64,000 nt of DNA, from contig NZ_JAFKCV010000001.1 of NCBI RefSeq assembly GCF_017254865.1, positions 620,001-684,000 on the forward strand. The letters are read 5' to 3'. Position numbers and translations under genes: made by a program. The notes beneath the pieces were generated by a model. It had not been told where the DNA came from, made no database searches, and was given only the letters and a program-made list of their open reading frames with translations. Source of the stretch: Bowmanella dokdonensis (GTDB lineage Bacteria > Pseudomonadota > Gammaproteobacteria > Enterobacterales > Alteromonadaceae). Below are positions 9,401-18,493 of this stretch, piece by piece. How positions within the stretch are numbered: position 1 is the first letter of the stretch; the number at the start of each line of letters is the position of its first letter.

Positions 9401-9715
9401 TTGATCAAAGTATTTGCCAGCGAAGATCGCTTCCTGGTCTGGCAGGTCAGGCAACTGCTGGAGGACAGAAACATTCCCTGCTTTATCAAGAATGAGTTTG
9501 CCATTGGCGGGGCCGGGGATCTCAGCCCCTTTGACTGCTGGCCGGAAGTCTGGATTACAGATGATGGCTGGCTGCCCAGGGCCAAGGAGATTATTCACCG
9601 CTGGCAGAAAGAGCTCGGGGTGGGACAGGACTGGTATTGCCCCGGTTGTGGGGAAGAAAACGCCGGTAGCTTCGACCTATGCTGGCATTGCGCTCAGGAA
9701 CGGGAAAATAATTAA
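9401..9715 (+). CDS. DUF2007 protein with C-terminal zinc ribbon
   Basis: A 104-residue cytoplasmic protein. Residues 1-70 match the DUF2007 (putative signal transducing protein) pattern: IKVFASEDRFLVWQVRQLLE, then PEVWITDDGWLPRAKEII. The tail has two Cys pairs (YCPGCG and CWHC), a probable zinc ribbon. It starts at a TTG five bases after the pilU stop, so it is probably the third gene of a pilT-pilU operon. No function is established. Confidence 0.75.
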   Translation: MIKVFASEDRFLVWQVRQLLEDRNIPCFIKNEFAIGGAGDLSPFDCWPEVWITDDGWLPRAKEIIHRWQKELGVGQDWYCPGCGEENAGSFDLCWHCAQERENN

Positions 9716-9789
9716 TGCACGCTGATTGGGCCTGATACGGCCGGCTCTTCTATACTTGTCCTTGGGTTTTCCCAACAAAGGTAAAGGTA

Positions 9790-10269
9790 ATGAGTCTGTC
9801 TCGTCGTATCGCATCCTATCTGGATGAACGTGGTGTCTCCTATGAAACCCTGCCCCATCATCCGTCGCACAGTTCGCTGGGCTCGGCTATCGCTGCCCAG
9901 GTGCCCACCCGTAAACTGGCCAAGGCGGTGATGCTGGAAAACGAACAGGGACACAGATTAATGGCCGTGATCCCGGCTGACAGTAAGCTGGATCTGAGTG
10001 TGATCAACGACACTTTGGGTGGTCGCTATCATCTGATGAAGGAGCGGCAGGTGTACGATTGTTTCGATGATTGTGAACATGGGGCCGTGCCCCCGTTGGC
10101 CAGCGCCTACAATATGGACTGTATTGTTGATGACGCGCTGGTGGAACAGGCGGATGTCTATTTCGAGGGAGGGGATCATCGCAATCTGGTGCACCTGTCC
10201 CAGGAGGCGTTCAACCGCCTGATGGAAGAAACCAGACATGCCCGCATCAGCCGGCGGATATACCACTGA
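9790..10269 (+). CDS. YbaK/prolyl-tRNA-editing-like deacylase
   Basis: A 159-residue stand-alone aminoacyl-tRNA deacylase of the YbaK/ProX superfamily, which hydrolyses mischarged tRNAs. Seen features are the catalytic-lysine region RKLAKAVMLE near residue 41-50, AVIPADSKLDL, and the late GGDHRNLVHLS region (the GxxxP-type loop is poorly kept). Its own start is preceded by AAAGGTAAAGG. It ends two bases before a strong terminator. The exact amino-acid specificity cannot be read from the sequence. Confidence 0.85.
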   Translation: MSLSRRIASYLDERGVSYETLPHHPSHSSLGSAIAAQVPTRKLAKAVMLENEQGHRLMAVIPADSKLDLSVINDTLGGRYHLMKERQVYDCFDDCEHGAVPPLASAYNMDCIVDDALVEQADVYFEGGDHRNLVHLSQEAFNRLMEETRHARISRRIYH

Positions 10270-10271
10270 CC

Positions 10272-10302
10272 CAAGTGGGGGGCTTGCCCCCACTTGTTAT
10301 TT
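10272..10302 (+). terminator. Rho-independent terminator after the deacylase gene
   Basis: A perfect 10-bp stem CAAGTGGGGG / CCCCCACTTG (10272-10281 and 10287-10296) with a 5-nt loop is followed by TTATTT. It lies between convergent genes and could serve both strands. Confidence 0.85.
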
Positions 10303-10329
10303 GAATGTCCTGATGTGCTTGAATTGGCG

Positions 10330-11052
10330 TCATTCCTGAACGTAGTTTTTCCTGAGCGTTTCCAGCTCACCCCCTTCCCTTAGCCTGTCTATAAAACTGT
10401 CCAGCCGTTGCAGTACCGGTTGCCATCTGGGGTGAAAGGCGAGCCGGATGGCATCTTCTGCCATGTAGCTGGACAGCTTCTGCAGTTTGAGCTGAGGAAA
10501 TTCGCGCCCAATCAGCCAGTATGCCGTCTGGTCGTGAATGTAAGCATAATCGCAGCGGCCGTTCTCCAACATCTTCAGCAGGCTGGCTTCGCCAGTGGCA
10601 TCGACTCTGAGCAGATATTGGCTGTCGAACAGGTCGGTGAGATTCGGGTACACATAATACTCCCGTGTGCAGATGGTGCTTCCTTGCATGATCTCTGTGT
10701 TGTCAGGACGCTGCAGTCTGAACAGATAGTCATTATATGGCAGGATGGGCTGGGAAAAGATCAGCCGATCCGGATGGCTGACCCAGTCAGGACTGAGAAT
10801 CATGGCGCTGACTTCCCCGTTGTACAGACGTTGTTCTCCCCCTTTGCGATTATCTGCCACAAACTCCAGTTGCAGGGACTCTTCGGCGCTGAACAGCGTA
10901 AGCAGGTCTACCACAATGCCCTGGGGTTCTGCGCGCTCAGGGGTAAAAAACATGTAGGGGGGAAAGCTGGGGAGGTAAATAGCCAGTCGCAGCGGCTCTA
11001 CTGCCAGAACAAAAGGGCAGAAGAAGGCTATCAACAGCACTCTTAACATCAT
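10330..11052 (-). CDS. Periplasmic solute-binding protein, family 3-like
   Basis: A 240-residue protein with a short signal peptide (MLRVLLIAFFCPFVLA, cut before VEPLRLA) and the type II periplasmic-binding fold: RLAIYLPSFPPY, GIVVDLLT, SAMILSPDWV, then a domain-crossing segment with one Cys pair candidate. Similar stand-alone proteins without an ABC transporter are frequent in Alteromonadales and may act as sensors or peptidoglycan-related binders. No transporter gene is nearby. It lies downstream of ruvX on the same strand, and the first two codons are both ATG. Confidence 0.75.
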   Translation of the reverse strand: MMLRVLLIAFFCPFVLAVEPLRLAIYLPSFPPYMFFTPERAEPQGIVVDLLTLFSAEESLQLEFVADNRKGGEQRLYNGEVSAMILSPDWVSHPDRLIFSQPILPYNDYLFRLQRPDNTEIMQGSTICTREYYVYPNLTDLFDSQYLLRVDATGEASLLKMLENGRCDYAYIHDQTAYWLIGREFPQLKLQKLSSYMAEDAIRLAFHPRWQPVLQRLDSFIDRLREGGELETLRKNYVQE

Positions 11053-11116
11053 GCGATAGGATCGGTGCAGTGGTCAGATATCCATTATTGGTGAGGGGCG
11101 GTGATTCCGCCAGCTA

Positions 11117-11542
11117 TCAGATCTGGTTGCTCATCCAGCTTTCCAGGATCAGGCAGGCAGCCACACTGTCTACCTTTTGCTTGTCCAGCTTTTTGAAGCC
11201 GCCCAGCTCAAACAGACGGGCCCGGGCGTCAGCTGTGGTCAGACGTTCATCACAGGTGGCCACCGGCACCTTAAAGCGGGCATGCAGGCGGTTGGCGAAT
11301 TTGCGCGCCCCGTGAGTCACCTGCTGTTCAGTGCCATCCATGTTCAAAGGCAATCCCACTACTACCTGCTGCGGTTGCCATTGTGCAAACAACGCCGTGA
11401 CCTGATCCCAGTCAGGGATGCCGTCGACAGCCCTGAGGGCGGCCAGCGGAGCAGCTGTGCCGGTCACTTCCTGGCCGGCAGCCACGCCGATACTCTTGGT
11501 TCCGAAGTCGAAACCCAGCAGGGTACGATTTTTGTTGGTCAT
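11117..11542 (-). CDS. ruvX: YqgF/RuvX family Holliday-junction resolvase-like nuclease
   Basis: A 141-residue RNase H-fold protein involved in 16S rRNA 5'-end processing and called a putative Holliday junction resolvase. The first acidic residue lies in [28 protein letters not shown] and CDERLTT are the other conserved blocks. It is in the conserved gshB-yqgE-ruvX order. Confidence 0.95.
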   Translation of the reverse strand: MTNKNRTLLGFDFGTKSIGVAAGQEVTGTAAPLAALRAVDGIPDWDQVTALFAQWQPQQVVVGLPLNMDGTEQQVTHGARKFANRLHARFKVPVATCDERLTTADARARLFELGGFKKLDKQKVDSVAACLILESWMSNQI

Positions 11543-11623
11543 GATTAATCGTTAGGAGTTAAGGAATAATAACTAAGGACAGAGGCTTCACCCCTAAACC
11601 CTCTGTTGTTTTTTCACAGACCA

Positions 11624-12181
11624 TCACGCATGACCGGCGCCCGGAGCCAGTTGCCAGATATCCACGCCGAGTTTCTGTACTGCGGCCTGCCATTTTCTGT
11701 GCACGGGCACATCGAACAACAGTTCGGTATCGGCTTCTATCAACAGCCAGGAATTCTTCTGGATCTCTTCTTCCAGTTGACCGGCGCTCCAGCCGGCATA
11801 GCCCAGGGCTACCAACGTTTTATCCGGTCCTTTGTCGTTACCCAGCACGTTCAGGATGTCCTTGGAGGTGGTGACCATAATCTCGGAGGTGAGGCTCATA
11901 CTGGAGCTCCAGCCGGGCTGGCTGGTATGAAGGATAAAGCCGCGATCCGGGCTCACCGGTCCGCCGGCCAGGACGATCTGCTCGGCCTTGTCTTCGTTGA
12001 CCTCAATGGTCTCATCCACCTGCATCAGCATTTCTTTCAGATGCAGGCCGGTTGGCTGATTGATGATGATGCCCATGGCCCCATGTTCATTGTGTTCACA
12101 GATATACGTCAGTGATCTGGAAAAATAGGGATCCTCCAGGCTGGGCATGGCTATCAGAAAATGATTTTCAAAGCTTTGCAT
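11624..12181 (-). CDS. yqgE: YqgE/AlgH family protein (UPF0301)
   Basis: A 185-residue protein with the family-wide opening NHFLIAMPSLEDPYF, then NEHGAMGIIINQP and LAGGPVSPDRGFILH, and a late block LGYAGWSAGQLE. The biochemical role is unsettled; AlgH was first reported as an alginate regulator in Pseudomonas. The neighbours gshB and ruvX fit the usual cluster. Confidence 0.95.
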   Translation of the reverse strand: MQSFENHFLIAMPSLEDPYFSRSLTYICEHNEHGAMGIIINQPTGLHLKEMLMQVDETIEVNEDKAEQIVLAGGPVSPDRGFILHTSQPGWSSSMSLTSEIMVTTSKDILNVLGNDKGPDKTLVALGYAGWSAGQLEEEIQKNSWLLIEADTELLFDVPVHRKWQAAVQKLGVDIWQLAPGAGHA

Positions 12182-12211
12182 GCTAGTGATCCAATCCGGT
12201 TTCGATACCCC

Positions 12212-13168
12212 TTATATGGCACTATTTCGTCGTTTTTCAATGGCATCGAATAATTGTCCGGCGATATTGACAGGATAGGCTGCTTCGATTTCCCTTACGC
12301 AGGTGGGGCTGGTCACGTTTATCTCGGTCAGCTTGTCACCGATGATATCCAGTCCCACAAACAGCAGGCCTTTTTCCACCAAGCTGGGGGCGATAGCCTC
12401 GGCGATGGCGCGGTCCGAATCTGACAGGGGCTGAGGCCGGCCGCTACCGCCCGCTGCCAGGTTGCCCCGTGTTTCACCCTGGCTTGGCAGGCGGGCCAGG
12501 CAGTAGGGGACGACTTCGCCGTCCACCACCAGCACCCGCTTGTCGCCTTCGGCAATGGCCGGCAGGTATTCCTGTACCATGCACAGGCGCTTGCCGTGGT
12601 TGGTCAGGGTTTCAATGACCACCCCAAGGTTGTTACCGTCTTCTTTAATGCGGAAAATGGATGCGCCGCCCATTCCGTCCAGGGGCTTGCAGATAATGTC
12701 CTTATGCTTGGCATGAAACTCCCTGACCAGCACCGACTGGCGGGTGACCAGGGTAGCCGGGCAGTGCTCGGCAAACCAGGCGGCAAAGAGTTTTTCGTTA
12801 CAATCGCGCAGGCTTTGGGGCTTATTGACCACCAGCAGACCCTGTTGCTCGGCCAGTTCGAACAATTGGGTGGCATACAGGTATTCACTGTCAAAGGGCG
12901 GATCCTTGCGCATCAGCAGGACATCCAGGCTATCCAGGGATTGCCTCTGTGTTGCCCCAAGACTGAACCAGTCCTGTTCGTTTTCTTCAACACTCAGCCT
13001 GCGCATACTGGCCATGGGTTGGCCGTTATCCAGATACAGATCAGCCATCTCCATATAGTAGATTTCATAGCCACGCCGCTGGGCTTCCAGCAACATGGCA
13101 AAGCTGGTATCTTTTTTTATCTTGATGGAGCCAATGGGATCCATGACGATGCCGAGTTTCAGACTCAC
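12212..13168 (-). CDS. gshB: Glutathione synthetase
   Basis: A 318-residue ATP-grasp ligase that joins gamma-glutamylcysteine and glycine. Seen motifs are LGIVMDPIGSIKIKKDTS at the N-terminus, the ATP-grasp lysine region KPLDGMGGASIFR, VQEYLPAIAEGDKRV, the glycine-rich loop after RGNLAAGG, and GLDIIGDKLTEINVTSPT. It is the upstream gene of gshB-yqgE-ruvX. In many relatives rsmE sits directly in front of gshB; here rsmE is some 5 kb further upstream. Confidence 0.97.
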   Translation of the reverse strand: MSLKLGIVMDPIGSIKIKKDTSFAMLLEAQRRGYEIYYMEMADLYLDNGQPMASMRRLSVEENEQDWFSLGATQRQSLDSLDVLLMRKDPPFDSEYLYATQLFELAEQQGLLVVNKPQSLRDCNEKLFAAWFAEHCPATLVTRQSVLVREFHAKHKDIICKPLDGMGGASIFRIKEDGNNLGVVIETLTNHGKRLCMVQEYLPAIAEGDKRVLVVDGEVVPYCLARLPSQGETRGNLAAGGSGRPQPLSDSDRAIAEAIAPSLVEKGLLFVGLDIIGDKLTEINVTSPTCVREIEAAYPVNIAGQLFDAIEKRRNSAI

Positions 13169-13264
13169 TGTGGTTCCTTGCTGATCGGGTTGCAGCTCCC
13201 TTAATAGTCATTCTGTGGGCGCATTTCAATAGGTCCTTGATACAGGGCATGCAGATTTCAGGCA

Positions 13265-14227
13265 TCAGAGCTTTTTCAGTTTTTTCTTCACCTGGCTTGC
13301 CAGTTTATCGTCTTCTATCTGATTAAGTGCCAGATAGATGGCTTTGGCCTGTTCATCCTGATTTGACAGCTGATAGAGGTTGGCCAGGCGGAACCTGGCC
13401 CAGTGTGCTTCCGGTATGCCTCTTTTGGCCGGTGTTTCGTTCAGGAATCGTTGCAGTGCGGCTATACCTTCAGGGACATTCTCCTGGCTGATTACCGCGG
13501 TCCGGCCAATCTGATACAACGCATTGAACCAGGCCAGGCGACTCTCGTCGTTGGAAGGTGTTTTGGCCACGGCCTGGCGGAAGTATTCCATGGCGCCACT
13601 GAAGTTTTCTTCTCTTTGCAATGTCATGCCCGCCTGGAAGTAGAAGTCCGGCAAATCGCCATACTCCGCGATGGCCTGCTGCATCTGTTGCCCATATCCC
13701 TGTTCATCTTCCTTGGCGGCAAGATAATTAAGACGTGTCTCCAGGGCTGCCTTGCTGTCCAGTTTTTCCAACGCCTCAATCTGTTCAAGGGCCAGTTCCG
13801 GATCGCCGCCGGCGATGCCCGGTGCCTGCAGGTAGAAGGACGCCAGCCCCTGACGGTAGGCCACATCTTCCGGGGCCAGTTCCACGGCCTTTTTGAAGCT
13901 GTCCAGGGACTTGCCGGCATAGCTGATGGCCGACAAAAAGCTGTTGCTGGCCTGATTGCCCATTACCATACCCCGGACATAATGGGCCCCGGCGTGGTTT
14001 GGTGCTTGCTCTACGGCAGCATCGATCAATTCCTCGGCTTCATCCAGATCCCTGTCCAGCCAGATTCTGGCTTGTAATACCAATGCTTCCACTGAGGGTT
14101 CCAGCTTTTCAAGCAGGATCAAAGCCTGTTCAGAATCATTTTGCTCATAAGCCACCTTCGCCTCTTCCAGGCTGGCCTGGGCAAGACCGCAAAACACTAA
14201 TGTTATTAACGTCATTGTCCTGATCAT
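13265..14227 (-). CDS. Secreted tetratricopeptide-repeat protein
   Basis: A 320-residue protein with signal peptide (MIRTMTLITLVFCGLAQA) and about six TPR-like helical pairs from residue 20 to the end, for example AHYVRGMVMGNQASNSFLSA, DVAYRQGLASFYLQAPG and EAHWARFRLANLYQL. Such proteins are periplasmic scaffolds in the TAPP/TRAP-like group; the partner is unknown. Start 14227 is preferred to 14269 because AGGACAGG precedes it and the signal peptide then begins at residue 1. Six ACAAGTG heptamers lie just upstream. Confidence 0.75.
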   Translation of the reverse strand: MIRTMTLITLVFCGLAQASLEEAKVAYEQNDSEQALILLEKLEPSVEALVLQARIWLDRDLDEAEELIDAAVEQAPNHAGAHYVRGMVMGNQASNSFLSAISYAGKSLDSFKKAVELAPEDVAYRQGLASFYLQAPGIAGGDPELALEQIEALEKLDSKAALETRLNYLAAKEDEQGYGQQMQQAIAEYGDLPDFYFQAGMTLQREENFSGAMEYFRQAVAKTPSNDESRLAWFNALYQIGRTAVISQENVPEGIAALQRFLNETPAKRGIPEAHWARFRLANLYQLSNQDEQAKAIYLALNQIEDDKLASQVKKKLKKL

Positions 14228-14252
14228 GTCCCTGTCCTTATTTATTATTGAA

Positions 14253-14294
14253 CACTTGTCACTTGTCACTTGTCACTTGTCACTTGTCACTTGT
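14253..14294. repeat. Six perfect tandem copies of the heptamer CACTTGT
   Basis: Six uninterrupted copies of CACTTGT fill 42 bp, from within the last codons of the 7-TM gene to 26 bp before the start of the TPR gene (both leftward). The stop codon of the 7-TM gene is inside the array. Slippage by a unit would change the spacing upstream of the TPR gene and the phase of the last codons of the 7-TM gene. Confidence 0.95.
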
Positions 14295-15035
14295 CGGCGC
14301 TTTTTGCTCACAGAACTGTCGCTGATATTTACGCGCCAGCCAGGTGATCACCAATCCGCCGACTACCCCGGGGACAATCCAAAATGCCAGTTGCCATTGG
14401 CCAATGCCCGACAGCAACTGCCTGCCGCCGAAGGCAAAAAAAGCCGTGTAAGCACCGATGCCTGAGCCGATCATGGCCCCCAGGTGTTCAATCCACCACT
14501 GGCGCGGTGTCAACTGGTGGCGAAAGCTGTAATGTAACATCTGGCCTCCCAGTATCATGCCCAACAGGGCAAAGATAATATGTAAAACTTTGTTGGCCTG
14601 AAGCCCCAGTAGCAACAAGGCGCCACCGCCTAAAACCAGGCCACTGGTGAGGAGCAAATGTTTTGGCTGGCGCAGAAGCTGACGGTTTTGTTTGCATTTG
14701 AGCACCAGTATGCCGTGCCTCACACTGGTCAGGGTCAGCAGACTGAGGTATAGGAGAAACCAGGAAAACCCCCTGATCTGGCTGGCAGCCTGCTGTGCCT
14801 GATGTGCTGGCGTATGCTGTCCATGGATGGAGAGCGGGTCGCTGAGCACCAGCAGACTCATCAGTGCGCCACTGAGAGCTACCCCATACATGACATTGGC
14901 GTAGTAGCGGCCAAACCTGATGTGATCTAGGCTGCCCTTGGGCGTCAGCGCCGGCATCCAGAACAGAATAAGGGCTGCGCTGCCAAACAGAATGTGGAAT
15001 ATAAATAAGCCGTTATGCAGACCAAGCATGATCAA
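14280..15035 (-). CDS. Seven-TM integral membrane protein, unknown function
   Basis: A 251-residue protein with about seven membrane segments (about 6-28, 41-66, 87-112, 124-146, 149-171, 183-205, 213-237). It carries several membrane His residues (e.g. in HNGLFIFHIL, KVLHIIF and IEHLG), reminiscent of DUF2306/cytochrome b561-like proteins, but assignment is uncertain. It diverges from a DesK-like kinase/regulator pair, and the shared 162-bp gap could place it under that regulator. Its stop lies in the heptamer array. Confidence 0.6.
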   Translation of the reverse strand: MIMLGLHNGLFIFHILFGSAALILFWMPALTPKGSLDHIRFGRYYANVMYGVALSGALMSLLVLSDPLSIHGQHTPAHQAQQAASQIRGFSWFLLYLSLLTLTSVRHGILVLKCKQNRQLLRQPKHLLLTSGLVLGGGALLLLGLQANKVLHIIFALLGMILGGQMLHYSFRHQLTPRQWWIEHLGAMIGSGIGAYTAFFAFGGRQLLSGIGQWQLAFWIVPGVVGGLVITWLARKYQRQFCEQKAPTSDK

Positions 15036-15197
15036 TCTCCTAAATGGACTGCGTCCAGTCTAATGGTTGGCATAACTGCATATCAGTGCCATTGGTCATG
15101 GGTATAATCATGACTTTCGGCCTATTGGCAACGCTTTGACGCTTCCCTATTCTGGCCGTTGACTATCTATTGATGAACCGGGGGAGACAGGAATCCA

Positions 15198-16331
15198 ATG
15201 ACTAACTGGCGGGATAACATCAGCATCGAGTTGCTCAGCGCCATGATTACCTGGGCTCTGGTGGCGGGATCTTCCCTGTACTACACGCAAATGGATCTGG
15301 GTTGGTTCCACTGGCGCGTCTACCTGTCTGCTCTCCTGTACAGCCTGTATATGGCCGGATTTCTGTTGGTCACCCGGGAGGGCGGTTTCAGGCATGATCA
15401 GTTTGTCCGCACGCTTCTGCTACTCGCCTTGTTTGGCATCGTGAACTGCCTGTATATAGTCGTGCCCTATTCGTACAATGCGGTACTGATGGCAGTCTGG
15501 TCCGCCCTTGTTCCCCATTTTATCGCCTTTCGCCTGGCGCTTTGGCTGTCTCCCCTGTGGTCAGCGCCGTTGTGGCTGACGCAGGCATTTTACTGGGGTC
15601 ATGACTATGCCCTGATTACGGCGTTGCTGTTCTGGAGCTTCAACCTGTTTGCGTTGGTGACCATGCAAACCACCCTCCGCGAACAGAAAGCCAGGGAGGC
15701 CGCTAACCAATTGAACCGGGAGCTGATGGCCACTCAGACCTTGCTCAATCAGGCGGGCAAACAGGCAGAGCGCACCCGCATTGCCCGTAATATCCATGAT
15801 CTGCTGGGTCATCACCTGACCGCGTTGTCCATCAATCTGCAGGTGGCCGGGCGCAAGGCTGACGGAGAGGTCAAGCAGGCAGTGGAGAAGTGTCATGCTA
15901 TTGCCGGCCTGTTGCTCAGCGATGTGCGCGAAGCAGTGGCAGAAATCCGTGAGAAGTCCCTGATTGATCTGCAATCAGCCCTTCAGGAACTGACCACCGA
16001 TCTCCCTCGCATCCAGGTGGACTTGAATATCCAAGCCGAGGTGCAGGACGTCGAGCAGGCTCACGCCATCCTGATGTGCGTAAAGGAAAGTCTGACCAAT
16101 AGTCTTAAGCATTCCAGTGCCGACCGTATCAGCATCTCGCTGAGTGAAGCATCGGGGAATCTGCAACTGGATATTCATGACAACGGACAGCAGAAGATAG
16201 CAGGCTTCAGGACGGGAAATGGCCTCAGGGGCATTCAGGAAAGAGCAAGTGGTTTGTGCGGACAGGCCTTGTTTGAATCCGGCCCTCGTGGTTTTCATAC
16301 CCGCATTCTGTTACCCGGAGAAATGGCATGA
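15198..16331 (+). CDS. Sensor histidine kinase, DesK/NarL type (HisKA_3)
   Basis: A 377-residue membrane kinase. The first 155 residues hold five or six membrane segments with almost no periplasmic loops, a DesK-like arrangement suited to sensing membrane state. A linker helix leads to the HisKA_3 dimerisation domain with His200 in RIARNIHDLLGHHL, then a small HATPase (N-box ESLTNSLKHS, G-loop NGLRGIQERA). It overlaps the regulator by ATGA, so the two proteins form one pair. The target genes are unknown; the divergent 7-TM gene is a candidate. Confidence 0.9.
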   Translation: MTNWRDNISIELLSAMITWALVAGSSLYYTQMDLGWFHWRVYLSALLYSLYMAGFLLVTREGGFRHDQFVRTLLLLALFGIVNCLYIVVPYSYNAVLMAVWSALVPHFIAFRLALWLSPLWSAPLWLTQAFYWGHDYALITALLFWSFNLFALVTMQTTLREQKAREAANQLNRELMATQTLLNQAGKQAERTRIARNIHDLLGHHLTALSINLQVAGRKADGEVKQAVEKCHAIAGLLLSDVREAVAEIREKSLIDLQSALQELTTDLPRIQVDLNIQAEVQDVEQAHAILMCVKESLTNSLKHSSADRISISLSEASGNLQLDIHDNGQQKIAGFRTGNGLRGIQERASGLCGQALFESGPRGFHTRILLPGEMA

Positions 16332-16969
16332 TCAGTCTGTTGCTGGTGGACGACCAGACCCTGGTCAGGGAAGGGATCCACAGCCTGTTACGCCTGTCGG
16401 CGCATCTGGAGGTGGTGGCTGAAGCCAGTGACGGGGATCAGGTGCAAGGAATACTCGAGCAGACAACGGTGGATGTGATCCTGCTGGATATTCGTATGCC
16501 CCGCCTGTCAGGCATAGCCACCTTGAGGCAACTGCAGCAGGCCGGCATCCACATTCCGGTTATCATGCTGACAACCTTTGACGATCATAAGTTGATCCTG
16601 GAATCCGTGCAGGCGGGAGCCAAGGGATATCTTCTGAAGGACGTGTCCCTTGAAACCCTGGTGGAGGCCATAGAGACAGTTCATGGGGGTAAAACCCTGA
16701 TCCAGCCCGCGGTAACTGAGAAAGTATTGCGGGGTTTGCAAGGGCTGGAACGGCCCTTCGAGCCCTACCTGCCCGATGAGCCCCTGACTGACAACGAGAA
16801 AAGGATTCTGCGCCTGATGGCGGCCGGCTGCAGCAACAGGGAAATCGCCGAGGCCCTGTTTAAATCAGAAGGTACCATCAAAAATCAGGTCTCTGTGCTG
16901 CTGACCAAACTGGGTGCCCGGGACAGAACCCGGGCGGTGCTCAAGGCTATAGAAAGCGGCCTGATTTGA
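16328..16969 (+). CDS. Response regulator, NarL/LuxR family
   Basis: A 213-residue regulator. The receiver (1-120) has acidic pair Asp8/Asp9, phospho-acceptor Asp54 in ILLDIRMP, Thr82-Thr83 and Lys104. The LuxR-type HTH (about 147-210) contains LTDNEKRILRLMAAGCSNREIA and SEGTIKNQVSVLLTKLG. It is translationally coupled to the kinase at 15198-16331 by an ATGA overlap. Confidence 0.95.
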   Translation: MISLLLVDDQTLVREGIHSLLRLSAHLEVVAEASDGDQVQGILEQTTVDVILLDIRMPRLSGIATLRQLQQAGIHIPVIMLTTFDDHKLILESVQAGAKGYLLKDVSLETLVEAIETVHGGKTLIQPAVTEKVLRGLQGLERPFEPYLPDEPLTDNEKRILRLMAAGCSNREIAEALFKSEGTIKNQVSVLLTKLGARDRTRAVLKAIESGLI

Positions 16970-16989
16970 TTTATTCAGACCGGCAAACC

Positions 16990-18414
16990 TCAGAAAGGAA
17001 AACGAATCACAAAGCGGCACCCCTGTCCCAATGAGGACTCACATCGGATACTGCCCCCCAGCAGCTTTTCTACCAGATCCTTGCAGATATGCATGCCCAG
17101 GCCGCTGCCGCCGCGATGTTTGGCCGAGGTAAAAAAGGGCTCAAATATATGCGCCAGGGTCGTTTTATCCATGCCTTTGCCATCGTCCCGGTAGTCCAGC
17201 AGCAGCGTTTCACCCTCCCGGACAATACGCAGATGGATACGGCCTCTGTGGCCTGGCTCAAAGGCATGCAACATGGAATTGACGATCAGATTGATCAGTA
17301 TCTGGCTGATGGCCCCGGGATAACTGTGAATGGTCAGGTCAGGATCCAGATCGAGACAAAACTGTAAGCGGAAGTGCTTGAGTCTGGGCTTAAGCGACAG
17401 CAGTATTTCACACACATAGGCGCTCACATTGAATTCACGCTGCTCCTGGTTGTGCTGATCCAAAGACAACTGCTTGAAGGTGCTGATGAGCTCTGCAGAA
17501 CGTTGCAGGTTGCGCTCGACTATCTGCAAGGCCTCTTCGGCTTCGAGGTAAAACCTGCCCAGGCCGCTTCGGGTCATTCGGTTCAGCTCGAACTGTTGGC
17601 GGGATTTGTCCTGCAGGTTCTGCAGGTGGCTGAGCGCCGTGATGGCCACCCCCAGTGGGGTATTGATCTCATGGGTCAGGCTGGACATCATGGTGCCAAG
17701 GGAGGACAGGTTTTCAATATCCAGCAGTTGTTGCTGCACTTCGTTACGCTGCTCCAACGCGTCCCTGAGTCGTTTATTGGTCTGCGTCAGCTCCCAGGTA
17801 CGTTGCTGGACCTGTTTTTCCAGTTTCTGCTTGTCCTGATTGAGGCTTTCCACCGCCTGTACCCGTTCGATAATCAGACCAGCGATGCTCGCCTCAATGG
17901 CGATCAGTTCCCGGTCCGCCTCCGAAGGTGTCCTTGGCTGGGAGTAGTACATGCCAAAGGTACCCAATACGTCACCCGAAGCACTGAGGATAGGCTGTGA
18001 CCAGCAGGCCCGCAGATTATGTTGCTGGCATAGGGAGCGGAAGGGGATCCAGTTGGGATCGGTTTGGATATCGGTGGCGATAATGGTGCATTTCAAAAAG
18101 GCACTGGCACCGCATGCCCCCACTTGCGCACCTATTTTTATACCGCTGATGGCCTGACAGTACTCGGCGGGTAAGGCCGGTCCCACCAAGGAATGCAGGG
18201 TTTGCTTGCGGCGATCCAGCAGCATGATGGAGCACTTCAGATCCCTGTCCATGGTTTCCAGCGCCTCTACCAGCTCCGTGAGAATCCTGTCCAGTGGTGC
18301 CCCTGCCACCCAGAGATTCAAGGCATTGGTCCGGCCGGTTTCGATGGCCTTCTGGCAATACTGGCTGACCCTCAGGGGCAGGTCAGACGGATTAGCAATA
18401 GCGGCTTCTGGCAT
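16990..18414 (-). CDS. Soluble GAF-domain sensor histidine kinase
   Basis: A 474-residue cytoplasmic kinase without membrane segments. A GAF domain fills about 30-180 (GACGASAFLK, TDIQTDPNW, CWSQPILS), a coiled coil about 185-235, then HisKA with His248 in SLTHEINTPLG, N-box LINLIVNSMLHAF, DDGKGMD and GGSGLGMHICKDLV. It ends with no receiver and no regulator gene is adjacent, so the partner is elsewhere. It lies leftward, downstream of rsmE with a 79-bp gap, and converges on the DesK-like pair. Confidence 0.9.
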   Translation of the reverse strand: MPEAAIANPSDLPLRVSQYCQKAIETGRTNALNLWVAGAPLDRILTELVEALETMDRDLKCSIMLLDRRKQTLHSLVGPALPAEYCQAISGIKIGAQVGACGASAFLKCTIIATDIQTDPNWIPFRSLCQQHNLRACWSQPILSASGDVLGTFGMYYSQPRTPSEADRELIAIEASIAGLIIERVQAVESLNQDKQKLEKQVQQRTWELTQTNKRLRDALEQRNEVQQQLLDIENLSSLGTMMSSLTHEINTPLGVAITALSHLQNLQDKSRQQFELNRMTRSGLGRFYLEAEEALQIVERNLQRSAELISTFKQLSLDQHNQEQREFNVSAYVCEILLSLKPRLKHFRLQFCLDLDPDLTIHSYPGAISQILINLIVNSMLHAFEPGHRGRIHLRIVREGETLLLDYRDDGKGMDKTTLAHIFEPFFTSAKHRGGSGLGMHICKDLVEKLLGGSIRCESSLGQGCRFVIRFPF

Positions 18415-18493
18415 TTACAGGCTACCCAGCGACAACGCATGGCTCAATGTATCAGAACGGTACCTGCTTGCAAAATAATCAATTCTGGGCAAT

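Noticed and set aside
14253-14294. Heptamers as a CRISPR array
   Set aside because: Units are 7 bp and there are no spacers.
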